NCBI GenBank assembly: GCA_002412775.1
Contig: DHVT01000009.1
Coordinates: 1 to 37,039 of the forward strand
DNA from: Firmicutes bacterium UBA5201
GTDB lineage: Bacteria; Bacillota; Clostridia; Peptostreptococcales; Acidaminobacteraceae
DNA: 37,039 nt
Direction: 5' to 3'
The translations under genes and the position numbers were made by a program. A model generated the notes under the pieces. The model saw only the letters and a program-made list of their open reading frames with translations, searched no databases and was not told the DNA's origin. This document shows, in pieces, positions 1 to 9,070 of this stretch (position 1 is its first letter; each line of letters opens with the position of its first letter).

Positions 1-21
1 ACAAGGGATCATCTGGAAAGC

Positions 22-49
22 AAAAAAGCCGTCGAATACACATTCGACG
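22..49 (-). terminator. Rho-independent terminator reading leftwards
   Basis: A perfect 8-bp inverted repeat (CGTCGAAT at 30-37, ATTCGACG at 42-49) is followed, on the minus strand, by GGC and six T. On the plus strand there is no T-run, so it acts on leftward transcripts. The nearest leftward gene visible is the coiled-coil gene at 530-1462, whose transcript would have to cross the hemerythrin gene in antisense to reach this site. Confidence 0.6.
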
Positions 50-122
50 ACTCACTTAAATCAAGTCCGAAACTCTATAGGGCGGCTGAGAAAATAAACA
101 GATGGACGAGAGGAGAAAAAGT

Positions 123-527
123 ATGAAATGGGATCACTCACTCAGTATAGGGATCAAAGAAATCGATGAACAACATCAGGAACTCGTCAATATCATCAAT
201 CAGGTCGAAGTGCTGTTCAAGCAGTCGATGGAGGGTGGCAACGACATTTCCGAGACGCGGAAAATCATAGAGACACTCAGTGCCTATGCGGCGTCCCATT
301 TTGAAAAAGAGGAACAACTGATGACAAAAATCGGTTATCCCCATTTGGACGAACACATGAAAGAACACGAATACTTTGTAAAGTATGTGGACGACATGAC
401 CATTGAAAAGATCACGCAGAGTGAAGAAACCGCATTGATCCAGCTTTTCGCATTTCTCAGCGATTGGGTGGTTTCACACATTAAAAAAGAAGACTTTGAA
501 TACAAAGCCTTCATCAATAAAGCGTAA
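123..527 (+). CDS. Bacteriohemerythrin
   Basis: A 134-residue non-heme diiron protein of the hemerythrin family, which binds O2 in the cytoplasm and serves for oxygen sensing, storage or scavenging in anaerobes. All seven expected metal ligands are visible: H18 in DEQH, H59 and E63 in SHFEKEE, H78 and H82 in EHMKEH, and H119 and D124 in HIKKED. ATG 123 is preferred over the in-frame ATG at 102 because GAGAGGAG lies just upstream of it and the protein then starts with the usual MKWDHSLSIG. It stands alone, with no signalling domain fused. Its stop lies 2 bp from the stop of the convergent gene with no terminator between them, so the two transcripts probably overlap. Confidence 0.93.
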   Translation: MKWDHSLSIGIKEIDEQHQELVNIINQVEVLFKQSMEGGNDISETRKIIETLSAYAASHFEKEEQLMTKIGYPHLDEHMKEHEYFVKYVDDMTIEKITQSEETALIQLFAFLSDWVVSHIKKEDFEYKAFINKA

Positions 528-529
528 AA

Positions 530-1462
530 TCAATAATCGATCAGGAAACGGTTGCGCTGTTCGGTGATCTGCACGATGGATTCCAATGTGGATTCCTTGA
601 AGGCATTGAGCTTGGCCAGCAGTGTTCTCGCATCGATCAGGTTGTTGCTGATCCTGGCAGTCGCCTCGTTGATCTCATCCTGAATGGAAAAGTCGGAAAA
701 GATGTTGTCGAAAAAGATGTCGAACGTCTTTGTGAATTCATTGATGTTGATATCCTCGATTTGAGGCAAAGCTTCGATGTCCTTGAGTTCCACTTTCAGT
801 GTGCGCGCCTTTTGTGAGGCGTCTTTGATGTAGGACGCCGCCCGGTTGATGTGGTCGTGTTTGATGGCACTGGAGATCAATCCACCGCCCAAAATGTCGT
901 ATATGCCCCAGTTTCTGGCGGAAGACAGACCGTCTTGAGCGTTTTTGAGGCTTTGAATCAGTTCGTTGCAAGCCACAATCGCCTCATCGGTTTCCTTGAG
1001 TTGGCGTTTTTGCGCATGCAATTTGGCCTCAAACTCCGAGAGCGCACCGATGTTCTGGTCGTTCACCCACTGGAGCTTCGCATCCATCAGATCATGATAT
1101 TCTTTTTCGACGGATTGAAGCTTCAACAGCTGAACGCTAGTTGAGTTCATATCATTTTGAAGCGACTCGATCCGGTCCATGAGTTCTTGGTATTTGAACT
1201 CAGCGACGCGCATTTCCTGATATTCCTTGGATTTCCGCTCGTCGAGATCCTTGGCGAACATCCACATGAGGCTGGAGAGGGATATTTTTTCGATTTTCTC
1301 GTAATCCTGGGTTTCCTTTTTGAGTATGGAAGCTAGTCTTATTTCCTCTTGGGTCAGTTCGTTGAGCGCTTCACTGAGCTTGCTCTGCTTCTTCGTCAAA
1401 TATTCTTTCTGGGCAATCGCCTTTGAAAGCGTCTCAAGTTTTTGATAAGCGTTATTGTCCAT
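530..1462 (-). CDS. Coiled-coil protein of unknown function
   Basis: 310 residues, not recognised as a named family. Residues about 1-180 are heptad-rich and charged, typical of long coiled coils. A less charged stretch follows around residues 185-210 (containing WGIYDILGGGLISSAIKHDHINRA), then another helical region to the end. No signal peptide or convincing membrane helix is seen, so it is probably cytoplasmic. ATG 1462 is preceded by GGAGG at good spacing and a TATAAT box at 1485-1490. It is divergent from pilD and convergent with the hemerythrin gene. No functional link to pili can be argued beyond position. Confidence 0.75.
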   Translation of the reverse strand: MDNNAYQKLETLSKAIAQKEYLTKKQSKLSEALNELTQEEIRLASILKKETQDYEKIEKISLSSLMWMFAKDLDERKSKEYQEMRVAEFKYQELMDRIESLQNDMNSTSVQLLKLQSVEKEYHDLMDAKLQWVNDQNIGALSEFEAKLHAQKRQLKETDEAIVACNELIQSLKNAQDGLSSARNWGIYDILGGGLISSAIKHDHINRAASYIKDASQKARTLKVELKDIEALPQIEDININEFTKTFDIFFDNIFSDFSIQDEINEATARISNNLIDARTLLAKLNAFKESTLESIVQITEQRNRFLIDY

Positions 1463-1484
1463 GTGTACCTCCGCATTTTTTTCT

Positions 1485-1553
1485 ATTATACAACAACTGA
1501 ATGAATAAACCAGTGTAAAAACATTAAAGCTTTATTAAGAAATAAGTTATAAT
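1485..1553. promoter_or_regulatory. Divergent promoter region, coiled-coil gene and pilD
   Basis: On the minus strand a TATAAT box (1485-1490) sits about 25 bases before the GGAGG of the coiled-coil gene; its -35 is weak. On the plus strand TATAAT at 1548-1553 with a poor -35 (TTAAAG near 1524, spacing 18) precedes pilD. The two -10 boxes are 57 bp apart, so the promoters overlap. Confidence 0.5.
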
Positions 1554-1583
1554 AATAGTATCTTGTTGATTTGGGGGATTATT

Positions 1584-2381
1584 ATGGTCTTTATTAATGT
1601 TTTCATATACTTAATTGTGTTCATTCTCGGCAGCACCATCGGTTCGTTTTTAAACGTCTGCATCTACCGCATTCCTGAGAAAATCAGCATCGTCAAACCG
1701 CGATCCAGATGTGGAAGTTGTGGCAGGACCCTGGAAGCCATCGATTTGATTCCAATTTTCAGCTGGATCATCCTTAGAGGCAAATGCAGGACTTGCGGCG
1801 CGAAAATTTCTCCACGGTATGCCGTAGTGGAACTCATCACAGGGCTTTTATTCGTCTGGATCTATCTGATCTACGGTCTTGTACTGACAACCCCGATCCT
1901 GTGGGTATTGTTTGCGCTACTGATCGTCGTATTTTTTATTGACCTTGATCATATGATTATACCCAATAAAGTGGTAATTACCGGTATGGTGTTGGGACTT
2001 TTGGTGCTCGGTGTCCAAATTTATGAGGGGTATCCACTGTACATGTCGGATTCCGCCTGGTCGTTTGTGCTCGGACCACTTGTGCCGATGTTCACCATGC
2101 TCGCTCTTGCCATGGCGTCCATGATCTTTTATAGGGCTGGCGGGCTTGGCATGGGCGATGTGAAAGTGTATCTGCCGATCGGCATGTTCCTCGGATGGCG
2201 CCTCTCGCTGCTCAGTTTGTGGTTCGCATTTTTATTCGGAGGACTGTTCGGAATGGTATGGATCTTCATCCTCAGAAGGGACAAAAAGGCGAATATTCCC
2301 TTCGGGCCGTTTATTGTCCTGGGTGCAATGATTTCGGCACTTTATGGGCTTCAAATGATCAATGTATTATTTAATAGATAA
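1584..2381 (+). CDS. pilD: Type IV prepilin peptidase / N-methyltransferase
   Basis: Membrane aspartyl protease that cuts the short positively charged leader of prepilins after Gly and methylates the new N-terminus. Seen: the cytoplasmic four-Cys zinc loop (RCGSCG and CRTCGAK), the first catalytic Asp region FFIDLDHMIIPN, the second in GLGMGDVKVY, and about seven hydrophobic segments. Length (265 aa) is normal. ATG 1584 is chosen over the upstream TTG (1563) because GGGGG lies 6 bases before it and the protein then starts MVFINVFIY like its family. It is transcribed separately from pilB, from its own promoter ahead of the riboswitch. It is the only prepilin peptidase in the window, so it should serve PilA and the PilV/PilW-like minor pilins. 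Confidence 0.95.
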   Translation: MVFINVFIYLIVFILGSTIGSFLNVCIYRIPEKISIVKPRSRCGSCGRTLEAIDLIPIFSWIILRGKCRTCGAKISPRYAVVELITGLLFVWIYLIYGLVLTTPILWVLFALLIVVFFIDLDHMIIPNKVVITGMVLGLLVLGVQIYEGYPLYMSDSAWSFVLGPLVPMFTMLALAMASMIFYRAGGLGMGDVKVYLPIGMFLGWRLSLLSLWFAFLFGGLFGMVWIFILRRDKKANIPFGPFIVLGAMISALYGLQMINVLFNR

Positions 2382-2414
2382 AAATTGTATTATGTCAACC
2401 AATAATCGACATTA

Positions 2415-2447
2415 GTCATTTACATGACAGGACTTTTATACTATAAT
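2415..2447 (+). promoter_or_regulatory. Riboswitch promoter 1 with palindromic operator
   Basis: TTTACA (2419-2424), a 17-bp spacer and TATAAT (2442-2447) drive the riboswitch leader of pilB. The -35 sits in the centre of the perfect palindrome GTCATTTACATGAC (2415-2428; arms GTCAT/ATGAC). The same 14 bp occur at the other two riboswitch promoters (24727 and 33904), which suggests a shared regulator acting on top of the riboswitch. Confidence 0.75.
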
Positions 2448-2459
2448 AATAGTAATTCA

Positions 2460-2567
2460 AATATGTGGGCAAACTACTCGAAAGTGTAGGGCGCAAAGCA
2501 TGAAGTCTAAGGCGCTTAAAGGCTACGACGGTTCAGCTGCAGTTTCTTAAATAACTGCAGCTTTTTT
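2460..2567 (+). ncRNA. c-di-GMP-I (GEMM-I) riboswitch 1 with terminator
   Basis: The GEMM-I signature is present: GGGCAAACTACTCGAAAG, then TAGGGCGCAAAGC (the tetraloop-receptor part), TCTAAGG, and a second stem ending in CGACGGTTCAGC. The aptamer runs directly into a terminator hairpin (AGCTGCAGTT 2535-2544 with AACTGCAGCT 2553-2562, then six T). The 3' edge of the aptamer overlaps the 5' arm of the terminator, as expected for a transcriptional switch. Whether c-di-GMP turns it on or off cannot be read reliably; on is likelier if the aptamer sequesters that arm. It controls pilB-pilT-pilC-pilA. Confidence 0.93.
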
Positions 2568-2602
2568 AATTCGAAAAAACTATTAAAAAAGTCAATGACA
2601 TA

Positions 2603-2643
2603 TGCAATTTGCACAGTACTTTTTGATTTTAATTGGGTATAAT
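2603..2643 (+). promoter_or_regulatory. Candidate second promoter downstream of riboswitch 1
   Basis: TATAAT at 2638-2643 with no good -35, preceded by the palindrome TGCAATTTGCA (2603-2613) centred about 42 bases before the predicted start. That is a classic position for an activator on a promoter with a poor -35. The same arrangement with the same spacing recurs after riboswitch 2 (24893-24933). If active it would bypass the riboswitch. Confidence 0.45.
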
Positions 2644-2685
2644 ATTACAAAATGGAAATAAACCTTCCGGAAAGGGCTTATATAC

Positions 2686-4365
2686 ATGAGAAAAATGAGA
2701 CTAGGGGATTTGCTCGTCAGGAATCTAATGATCACAGAACCACAATTGGATGTAGCTCTAGGAATACAAAAGGATGCCAACAAGAAACTCGGTGCGGTAC
2801 TCATCGAACAAGGTTGGCTCACCGAGGAACAGCTTTACAGAGTGCTCGAGGAACAGTATGACATTCCATACCTCGACCTCAACACCACATACATCGATCC
2901 AAAAGTACCAAAGCTCATCAGTGAGAGCGTCGCCAAGAAGCACCATGTCATTCCTGTAAGGCTCGACAAAAACGTGCTCACAGTGGCCATGGCCGATCCG
3001 CTGGATATGATCGCAAAAGACGACATCCGAATCATCACAGGCATGGAAGTCGCTCCAGTCATCAGTCCTGGACTGGATATAGACAAAGCCATCAACCGTT
3101 ACTACGATGCTTCCGAACGTGCGGAACGTGCAGTGGAGGAATTCAGTTCACAGTCCGATTTCGACGAAGACGAACTCGATGTGGAAGATGCCGACGTCAC
3201 CAACGCACCGATGGTAAGGCTCGTCAACACCATCATCGCTCAGGCTGTCCGCGCGAAAGCGAGTGACATCCACATAGAACCGTTTGAAAAGCATGTACGC
3301 ATCAGGTACAGAGTGGACGGGGAACTGCTCGAAGTCATGACCCCGACCAAAAATACACATTCGGCAATTGTTACCCGGATCAAAATCATGGGTAAGCTCA
3401 ATATATCAGAAAAAAGAATACCACAGGACGGCCGTGTTGAAACCATCATCGAAGGTGTGGCGATCGACATGAGGATTTCCATCCTCCCGACAGTCTATGG
3501 CGAGAAAGTGGTCATACGTCTACTCGACAGAAGCGGCCTTGCCGCACGCAAAGAGGATCTTGGATTTACGGACCACAACCTCGAACTGATCAACAAGATT
3601 CTCAAAGTCCCCGAAGGCATCTTCCTGGTGACAGGACCGACGGGCAGCGGTAAGACCACCACGCTTTATGCGTTTTTAAAGGAACTCAACCGGGTCAACA
3701 AAAACATCATCACCGTTGAGGATCCAGTAGAATACAGACTTGAAGGCATCAACCAGGTGCAGGTCAACAACAAGGCGGGCCTCACTTTCGCAAACGGACT
3801 CAGGTCCATCCTCAGACAAGACCCCGACATCATCATGGTCGGTGAGATCAGAGACGTGGAAACCGCTGAAATCGCAGTAAGGGCAGCCATCACAGGCCAC
3901 GTCGTTTTATCGACGATCCATACGAACGACACCGTCAGCACGATTTCCAGACTCTCGGATATGGGCATTGAGAATTTTCTCATTTCCTCATCCACAGTGG
4001 GCATCCTGGCACAACGTCTCGTGAAAAAGGTCTGCATCAAGTGCAAGACAGAAATCGAACTCACAGACATTGAAAGAGACATTTTAAAACTGTCACCTCA
4101 TGAAGAGGCACATGTTTATAAAGGCACCGGTTGCAACTCCTGTAACCACACCGGATACTCGGGTAGAACCGCCATACACGAAGTTCTATTGATCGATCGG
4201 GACATCAAGCAGATGATCTCCGGCAACAGACCGATCGAAGACATAAAAGCAAAAGCACGTGAAAAAGGACTCAGAACGCTTAATGAAACAGCGCGTGAAC
4301 TCGTGCTCAGAGGCATCACCACCATAGACGAAATGGTGAGAATGACATACAGCGTAGACGATTGA
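2686..4365 (+). CDS. pilB: Type IV pilus extension ATPase PilB
   Basis: Hexameric cytoplasmic motor of the GspE/PilB family, which powers pilin polymerisation. 559 residues. The N-terminus carries two 24-residue MshEN motifs (R5-Q28 and K34-Q57, five-residue linker), the known c-di-GMP-binding signature; the usual first-motif Gly is Asn13. Next come the linker and the ATPase core, with Walker A GPTGSGKTT at 317-325, Walker B DIIMVGEIRD from 381, and the His box GHVVLSTIHTND. A four-Cys zinc site follows (C450, C453, C483, C486), typical of PilB and absent from PilT. ATG 2686 has GAAAGGG 9 bases upstream. It is the first gene after riboswitch 1; 14 bp separate it from pilT. Confidence 0.97.
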   Translation: MRKMRLGDLLVRNLMITEPQLDVALGIQKDANKKLGAVLIEQGWLTEEQLYRVLEEQYDIPYLDLNTTYIDPKVPKLISESVAKKHHVIPVRLDKNVLTVAMADPLDMIAKDDIRIITGMEVAPVISPGLDIDKAINRYYDASERAERAVEEFSSQSDFDEDELDVEDADVTNAPMVRLVNTIIAQAVRAKASDIHIEPFEKHVRIRYRVDGELLEVMTPTKNTHSAIVTRIKIMGKLNISEKRIPQDGRVETIIEGVAIDMRISILPTVYGEKVVIRLLDRSGLAARKEDLGFTDHNLELINKILKVPEGIFLVTGPTGSGKTTTLYAFLKELNRVNKNIITVEDPVEYRLEGINQVQVNNKAGLTFANGLRSILRQDPDIIMVGEIRDVETAEIAVRAAITGHVVLSTIHTNDTVSTISRLSDMGIENFLISSSTVGILAQRLVKKVCIKCKTEIELTDIERDILKLSPHEEAHVYKGTGCNSCNHTGYSGRTAIHEVLLIDRDIKQMISGNRPIEDIKAKAREKGLRTLNETARELVLRGITTIDEMVRMTYSVDD

Positions 4366-4379
4366 TCGAAGGAGCATAT

Positions 4380-5438
<1,059 letters not shown>

Positions 5439-5455
5439 GATAGGGGGGATATGCA

Positions 5456-6673
5456 TTGACGAACACTTACATTTGTAGAGAAATAGACATGGGTGGCAAG
5501 ATTGTAGAGAACACCTATAAAGCAGAGAGTCAGGATGAACTGATCGAAATGATCAGAGCCAAGGGTCATACACCCGTCCGGATCGAGAAGGAAGCCGTTA
5601 AAGGGCAGGATGTCGCCAACATCGCCTTGTTCCAAAAAAAAGTTAGAGCCAAAGACATCGCAATCTTCTGTAAACAGATGCACACCATGCTGTTTGCAGG
5701 TATGCCGCTCCTATCTGCACTGGAGGTCTTGGAGAATCAGGCGGAGAACAAGACCCTGAGAGCAACTGTCAAGGACATGTCCATGCAGGTGCAAAAAGGT
5801 GAAGTGCTCTCAACGACCATGAAACGTCATCCAAAGGTATTTCCACCACTTTTGACGGGTATGGTGGAATCAGGGGAACTCACCGGTAACCTGGACAACG
5901 TACTTGAAAGAATGAGTACGCATTATACCAAAGAAAATCGGATCAATTCAAAGATCAAGGGCGCCATGGTTTATCCTGCTATTTTAAGTGTTTTAGCAGT
6001 TTCTGTAGTCATATTTATGTTAGCGGTCATCATGCCAACGTTTGTAGGCATGTTTGAAGGCTCTGGAGTGCCGCTTCCTGCTCCAACGCGGTTCTTGATG
6101 AGTGTGAGTGATGCCATCAGAGATTACTGGTACATTTTTATTGCGGTCATAGCGGGAATCGTATTCCTGATCAGACGGATAACCAAAACAGTGGAGGGAA
6201 AACGTTTCTTTGACAAATTGAAACTGTCCATGCCGTTGATTAAAGGGCCTATCGCACAAATCGCCACATCTCGCTTTACGAGAACACTTTCTACACTGCT
6301 TGCCAGTGGTATCCCAATCATTCAGGCACTGGAATCCTCATCTAGGGTCACCAACAATCGTGTGGTCATAGATGGCATCGACCAGGTGACTGAGGACATC
6401 AAAAAAGGCGCAAGTCTGAGTGTCCTACTCAAGAAAGTTGGCGTGTTCCCACCGATGATGATCTCTATGGTGGGGATTGGTGAAGAATCCGGTTCGCTGG
6501 AGGGTATGCTAGAACGTGCGGCTGATTTCTACGATGAAGAGCTCGAAGCTGCGATTCAAAAGCTCGTTTCGATGATCGAACCACTAATGATCGTCGTGAT
6601 GGGTGTTGTAATTGGTTTTATTGTCATTTCCATGATGCTGCCGATGTTTGATATGCTTCAAACAGTGCAGTAA
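5456..6673 (+). CDS. pilC: Type IV pilus inner-membrane platform protein PilC
   Basis: Polytopic inner-membrane protein of the GspF/PilC family on which the PilB and PilT motors act. 405 residues with two repeated GspF domains (about 70-190 and 270-395), each with the FPP/VFPP-type motif and MVxxGExSG signature (MVESGELTG, MVGIGEESG). Hydrophobic helices lie near 175, 225 and at the C-terminus. The start is a TTG at 5456: GGGGGG lies 7 bases upstream, and the nearby ATG 5451 opens a three-codon frame (ATG CAT TGA) that overlaps it, perhaps a small translational brake. No terminator is seen between pilC and pilA. Confidence 0.95.
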   Translation: MTNTYICREIDMGGKIVENTYKAESQDELIEMIRAKGHTPVRIEKEAVKGQDVANIALFQKKVRAKDIAIFCKQMHTMLFAGMPLLSALEVLENQAENKTLRATVKDMSMQVQKGEVLSTTMKRHPKVFPPLLTGMVESGELTGNLDNVLERMSTHYTKENRINSKIKGAMVYPAILSVLAVSVVIFMLAVIMPTFVGMFEGSGVPLPAPTRFLMSVSDAIRDYWYIFIAVIAGIVFLIRRITKTVEGKRFFDKLKLSMPLIKGPIAQIATSRFTRTLSTLLASGIPIIQALESSSRVTNNRVVIDGIDQVTEDIKKGASLSVLLKKVGVFPPMMISMVGIGEESGSLEGMLERAADFYDEELEAAIQKLVSMIEPLMIVVMGVVIGFIVISMMLPMFDMLQTVQ

Positions 6674-6733
6674 AAATGAAGATGGCGTTAAAATAAAAGA
6701 ATTTAACTATAAGTTAAGAGGAGGAAAAAAGAC

Positions 6734-7102
6734 ATGATGAAAATGTTGAGAAAGAAAAGAAAGGGCGGGTTCACCCTTATTGAACTGATTGTTGTTATTG
6801 CTATTTTGGGGATTTTGGCGGCGATAGCTATTCCTAGGTTTACGGGAGTTCAAGAAAATGCAAGACAAAAAGCCGAAGAGGCAACAATGAAAGTAGTCCA
6901 AAGTGCAGTTAGACTCTACGAATCAGAAAATAATGTTTTACCAACTGACGCAGCTGCATTTAAAGCCGCTTATATAGGTAGCCCAATAAAAGCTCCTACA
7001 TCAACTTTAAATACTGGCAAAGCTTTGTTAATGAGTACAACAACTGGTGTAGTTAGTTATGGTACTGCTGGAACTGGTTTTTTAACAATAGCCTATGATT
7101 GA
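6734..7102 (+). CDS. pilA: Major type IV pilin, expressed copy
   Basis: Structural subunit of the pilus. Class III leader with many Lys and Arg, cut after G12, giving mature FTLIELIVVIAILGILAAIA with Glu at mature position 5; the mature pilin is about 110 residues, a short type. No Cys pair is present. GAGGAGG lies 9 bases before ATG 6734. The first 30 codons resemble pilBTC in base use, while the rest of the gene turns AT-rich (runs such as GCTCCTACATCAACTTTAA), as if the variable part had another history. A 42-bp block at 6764-6805 is identical to the start of the silent pilin at 20238. It is last in the pilBTC operon and is followed by repeats, with its terminator 510 bp away. Confidence 0.95.
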   Translation: MMKMLRKKRKGGFTLIELIVVIAILGILAAIAIPRFTGVQENARQKAEEATMKVVQSAVRLYESENNVLPTDAAAFKAAYIGSPIKAPTSTLNTGKALLMSTTTGVVSYGTAGTGFLTIAYD

Positions 7103-7119
7103 TGAACTTCCGATTTTTT

Positions 7120-7532
7120 GTGTACCTGGTACGACCTTATGTGTACTTGGTACCAACGCGGCGGTAACGGCGGTAACTTTTTTGAGAACACAGTGATTTC
7201 AATGGTTTTGTGAATTGGAAGATGTGGAATTTTAAGAAGTGTACCTGGCACCAAAGTGGCGGTATCGGCGGTTGAGTTAAGTTTGTAGATTAAAGTTGAT
7301 AGCGCTGTTGTTTGTATTTATGCAATTAATGCTGAGATAAACGCAGCGCTTTGCTTTCAAAAAAACGGTCAATCAGTCGAAAAAATGTACCTTTTGTGCA
7401 CCTGGTACCAACACGGCGGTAACGGCGGTAACTTTTTTAAGAACACAGTGATTTCAATGGTTTTGTGAATTGGGATTGTAGAATTTAAAGAAGTGTACCT
7501 GGCACCCATGTGGCAGGATCGGCGGTTCGTGA
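7120..7532 (+). repeat. GGTACC-type interspersed repeats, cluster 1
   Basis: Two ~145-bp units, at 7141-7270 and 7396-7532, plus a partial one at 7120. Each starts with GTGTACCTGGTACCAAC, then CGGCGGTAACGGCGG, a conserved spacer with ACACAGTGATTTCAATGG, and a related closing motif GTGTACCTGGCACC followed by a second CGGCGG. Between the two units, 7271-7380 holds a hairpin (AGCGCTG near 7299 with CAGCGCT near 7345), also found in the third cluster at 24231-24310. No long reading frame is present. It lies in the 3' untranslated part of the pilA transcript. Similar REP-like palindromic words occur in other bacteria, but I cannot assign a family. Confidence 0.85.
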
Positions 7533-7613
7533 GTATGGAACCTCGGTTAACATTAAAACAAACAATTGATTAGTGAGTTTTGTATTTTTCAATTGTGAAT
7601 CAGGTTAGAAAAT

Positions 7614-7647
7614 CAGTGGCTTTATTATGTTTAGCCACTGTTTTTTT
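7614..7647 (+). terminator. pilA operon terminator
   Basis: CAGTGGCT (7614-7621) pairs perfectly with AGCCACTG (7633-7640) and is followed by seven T. Closely related terminators lie in the duplicated module at 21115 and 21301. Confidence 0.85.
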
Positions 7648-7689
7648 GAAATTCAGACCATTAAGTGAACCAACCACACAACTAGTAAA

Positions 7690-7787
7690 TATGGATGGGA
7701 GCAATGAAGGTTTGTCATTATTTGGACGCTTTGACATTCTGGAGTGAGTAGCGTAACCGACCTTGTCAAATGATGAGGAGACTATAT
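7690..7787 (+). ncRNA. Conserved structured leader (possible pseudoknot) of PxKF gene 1
   Basis: This leader is conserved with 21370-21465 ahead of the second PxKF gene. Two interleaved helices fit both copies. Helix A is TGTCA 7713-7717 with TGACA 7732-7736. Helix B is ACGCT 7726-7730 with AGCGT 7750-7754. In the other copy one base pair of each helix changes on both sides (C-G to T-A in B, G-C to A-T in A), which is compensatory. The order A1-B1-A2-B2 is that of an H-type pseudoknot. I do not recognise it as a known riboswitch. It ends about 30 bases before the start codon. Confidence 0.5.
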
Positions 7788-8975
7788 ATGAAGAAATTTT
7801 TTAGTATTGCACTAGTTTTATTACTATTATTCAGCAACTTAAGTATTTCACTTGCAGGTACAATCACATCAGATCTAAGCAATCCTGAAGTTGGACAAGT
7901 TATTACAGTAACAGTTGTAAGTGATACAACCATTTCAAATTCTGCAACAATAATTTGGATAATTAAGATTGGTGAAGATGTAAGAACAATCACACAAAAT
8001 AATGTTCAGAAAACAGATTCAAAATATGTTTCATCAATTACCCTAGAAGGTCTTAATGAAGGTGAGGTTATTGTTGATGCAGAAATTAGAGTAGTTCAAG
8101 GATCGAAGACGCTAGTTGAACAGTCAGACGAAATTATAATTTATGTTAGTGAAGCAACCCAAATTAATGACACAATGCCACCTGTCATAAGGGCATCATA
8201 TAATATAGATTCAAACGAGCTGGGATGGTTTAATAAAGATGTGACTGTAACCTTCACCGCAGAGGATGAATCAGAAATAGAATGGTTGACTGTTAATGAG
8301 GTGTTGTTTGATCAAGATGGAGTTCATGAATTTATAGCAAAGGCAAAAGATTCATTTGGAAATGAAGGGGAGTTAAAAGTAGAAGTCAAGTTAGACAAAA
8401 CTCTTCCTGAAATTACAGTTACTTCGCCATTGTTATTTGCTCTGAACCAATCTAATGCGAAAATTGATTTCGATGTTAATGACAATCTTTCTGGTTTTGA
8501 GTCTGGCTTAAACTATACTGGTTATCAAAATATTGATACTTCAAAGGTTGGAAAATATTCGTTCAATATCGAAGCAGTTGATTTGGCTGGTAACAAGATA
8601 GCTAAAAATGTAAACTATCAAGTTGTTTACGATTTCAATGGAATTCAGCAACCAATCAATAGTGATGGTTCTAGTGTATTCAAAGCTGGAAGTACAATTC
8701 CTGTGAAATTCAAACTATCTGATAATGAGGGCTCACCTGTTTCGACAGCAATTGCTAGAATATCTTATGTGAAAATTACTGACGGTGTTGAAGGTGATGT
8801 AACTGAGGCAATTTCAACCAGTGCTGCAACGACAGGTAATCTATTTAGATATGATTCAAATGATGAGCAATATATATTCAATTTGAGTACTAAAGGTCAA
8901 AAATCAGGTACTTATGAATTGAGAATTTTGCTAGATGATGGGACAGTACAAACTGTAAAAATTGGTTTGAAATAA
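7788..8975 (+). CDS. Secreted PxKF-domain Ig-like protein 1
   Basis: 395 residues, exported. Signal peptide MKKFFSIALVLLLLFSNLSI with likely cleavage after SLA. Then come an Ig-like beta domain (about 25-130), a second beta region opening with DTMPPVIRASYN (about 130-280), and a C-terminal PxKF domain (from about 281) with the motif VFKAGSTIPVKFKL. No LPXTG or membrane anchor is seen, so it is released or held non-covalently. ATG 7788 is chosen over ATG 7770 because GAGGAG precedes it and it gives a proper signal peptide. Its paralogue at 21466 has three HYR domains instead. Its place between pilin and ligase suggests a surface or adhesion role, but that is inference. Confidence 0.85.
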   Translation: MKKFFSIALVLLLLFSNLSISLAGTITSDLSNPEVGQVITVTVVSDTTISNSATIIWIIKIGEDVRTITQNNVQKTDSKYVSSITLEGLNEGEVIVDAEIRVVQGSKTLVEQSDEIIIYVSEATQINDTMPPVIRASYNIDSNELGWFNKDVTVTFTAEDESEIEWLTVNEVLFDQDGVHEFIAKAKDSFGNEGELKVEVKLDKTLPEITVTSPLLFALNQSNAKIDFDVNDNLSGFESGLNYTGYQNIDTSKVGKYSFNIEAVDLAGNKIAKNVNYQVVYDFNGIQQPINSDGSSVFKAGSTIPVKFKLSDNEGSPVSTAIARISYVKITDGVEGDVTEAISTSAATTGNLFRYDSNDEQYIFNLSTKGQKSGTYELRILLDDGTVQTVKIGLK

Positions 8976-9024
8976 GAATTTAATAAAGTGACAGACACCA
9001 AAATTTTCGTATTACAAAACACTT

Positions 9025-9048
9025 AAGGCGTCTATATGGCGCCTTTTT
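9025..9048 (+). terminator. Terminator after PxKF gene 1
   Basis: AAGGCG (9025-9030) pairs with CGCCTT (9040-9045), followed by a T-run. The duplicated module has a decayed counterpart at 23032. Confidence 0.75.
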
Positions 9049-9070
9049 GTTAGATATTTATGGGGGCAAT

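Noticed and set aside
2603..2643. TTTGCAC-type word considered as a sigma-54 promoter
   Set aside because: The GG and GC elements with correct spacing are missing, while a TATAAT box is conserved.
3666..4082. 138-residue minus-strand frame inside pilB
   Set aside because: Antisense shadow of a strongly conserved ATPase; composition and motifs belong to the plus strand.
7120..7532. Regular repeats considered as a CRISPR array
   Set aside because: Units are ~145 bp with conserved interior and related ends, not short repeats with unique spacers, and no cas genes are present.
7690..7787. Leader of the PxKF gene considered as a c-di-GMP-II or other named riboswitch
   Set aside because: The conserved blocks do not match the consensus sequences I know, so it is left as an unnamed candidate.
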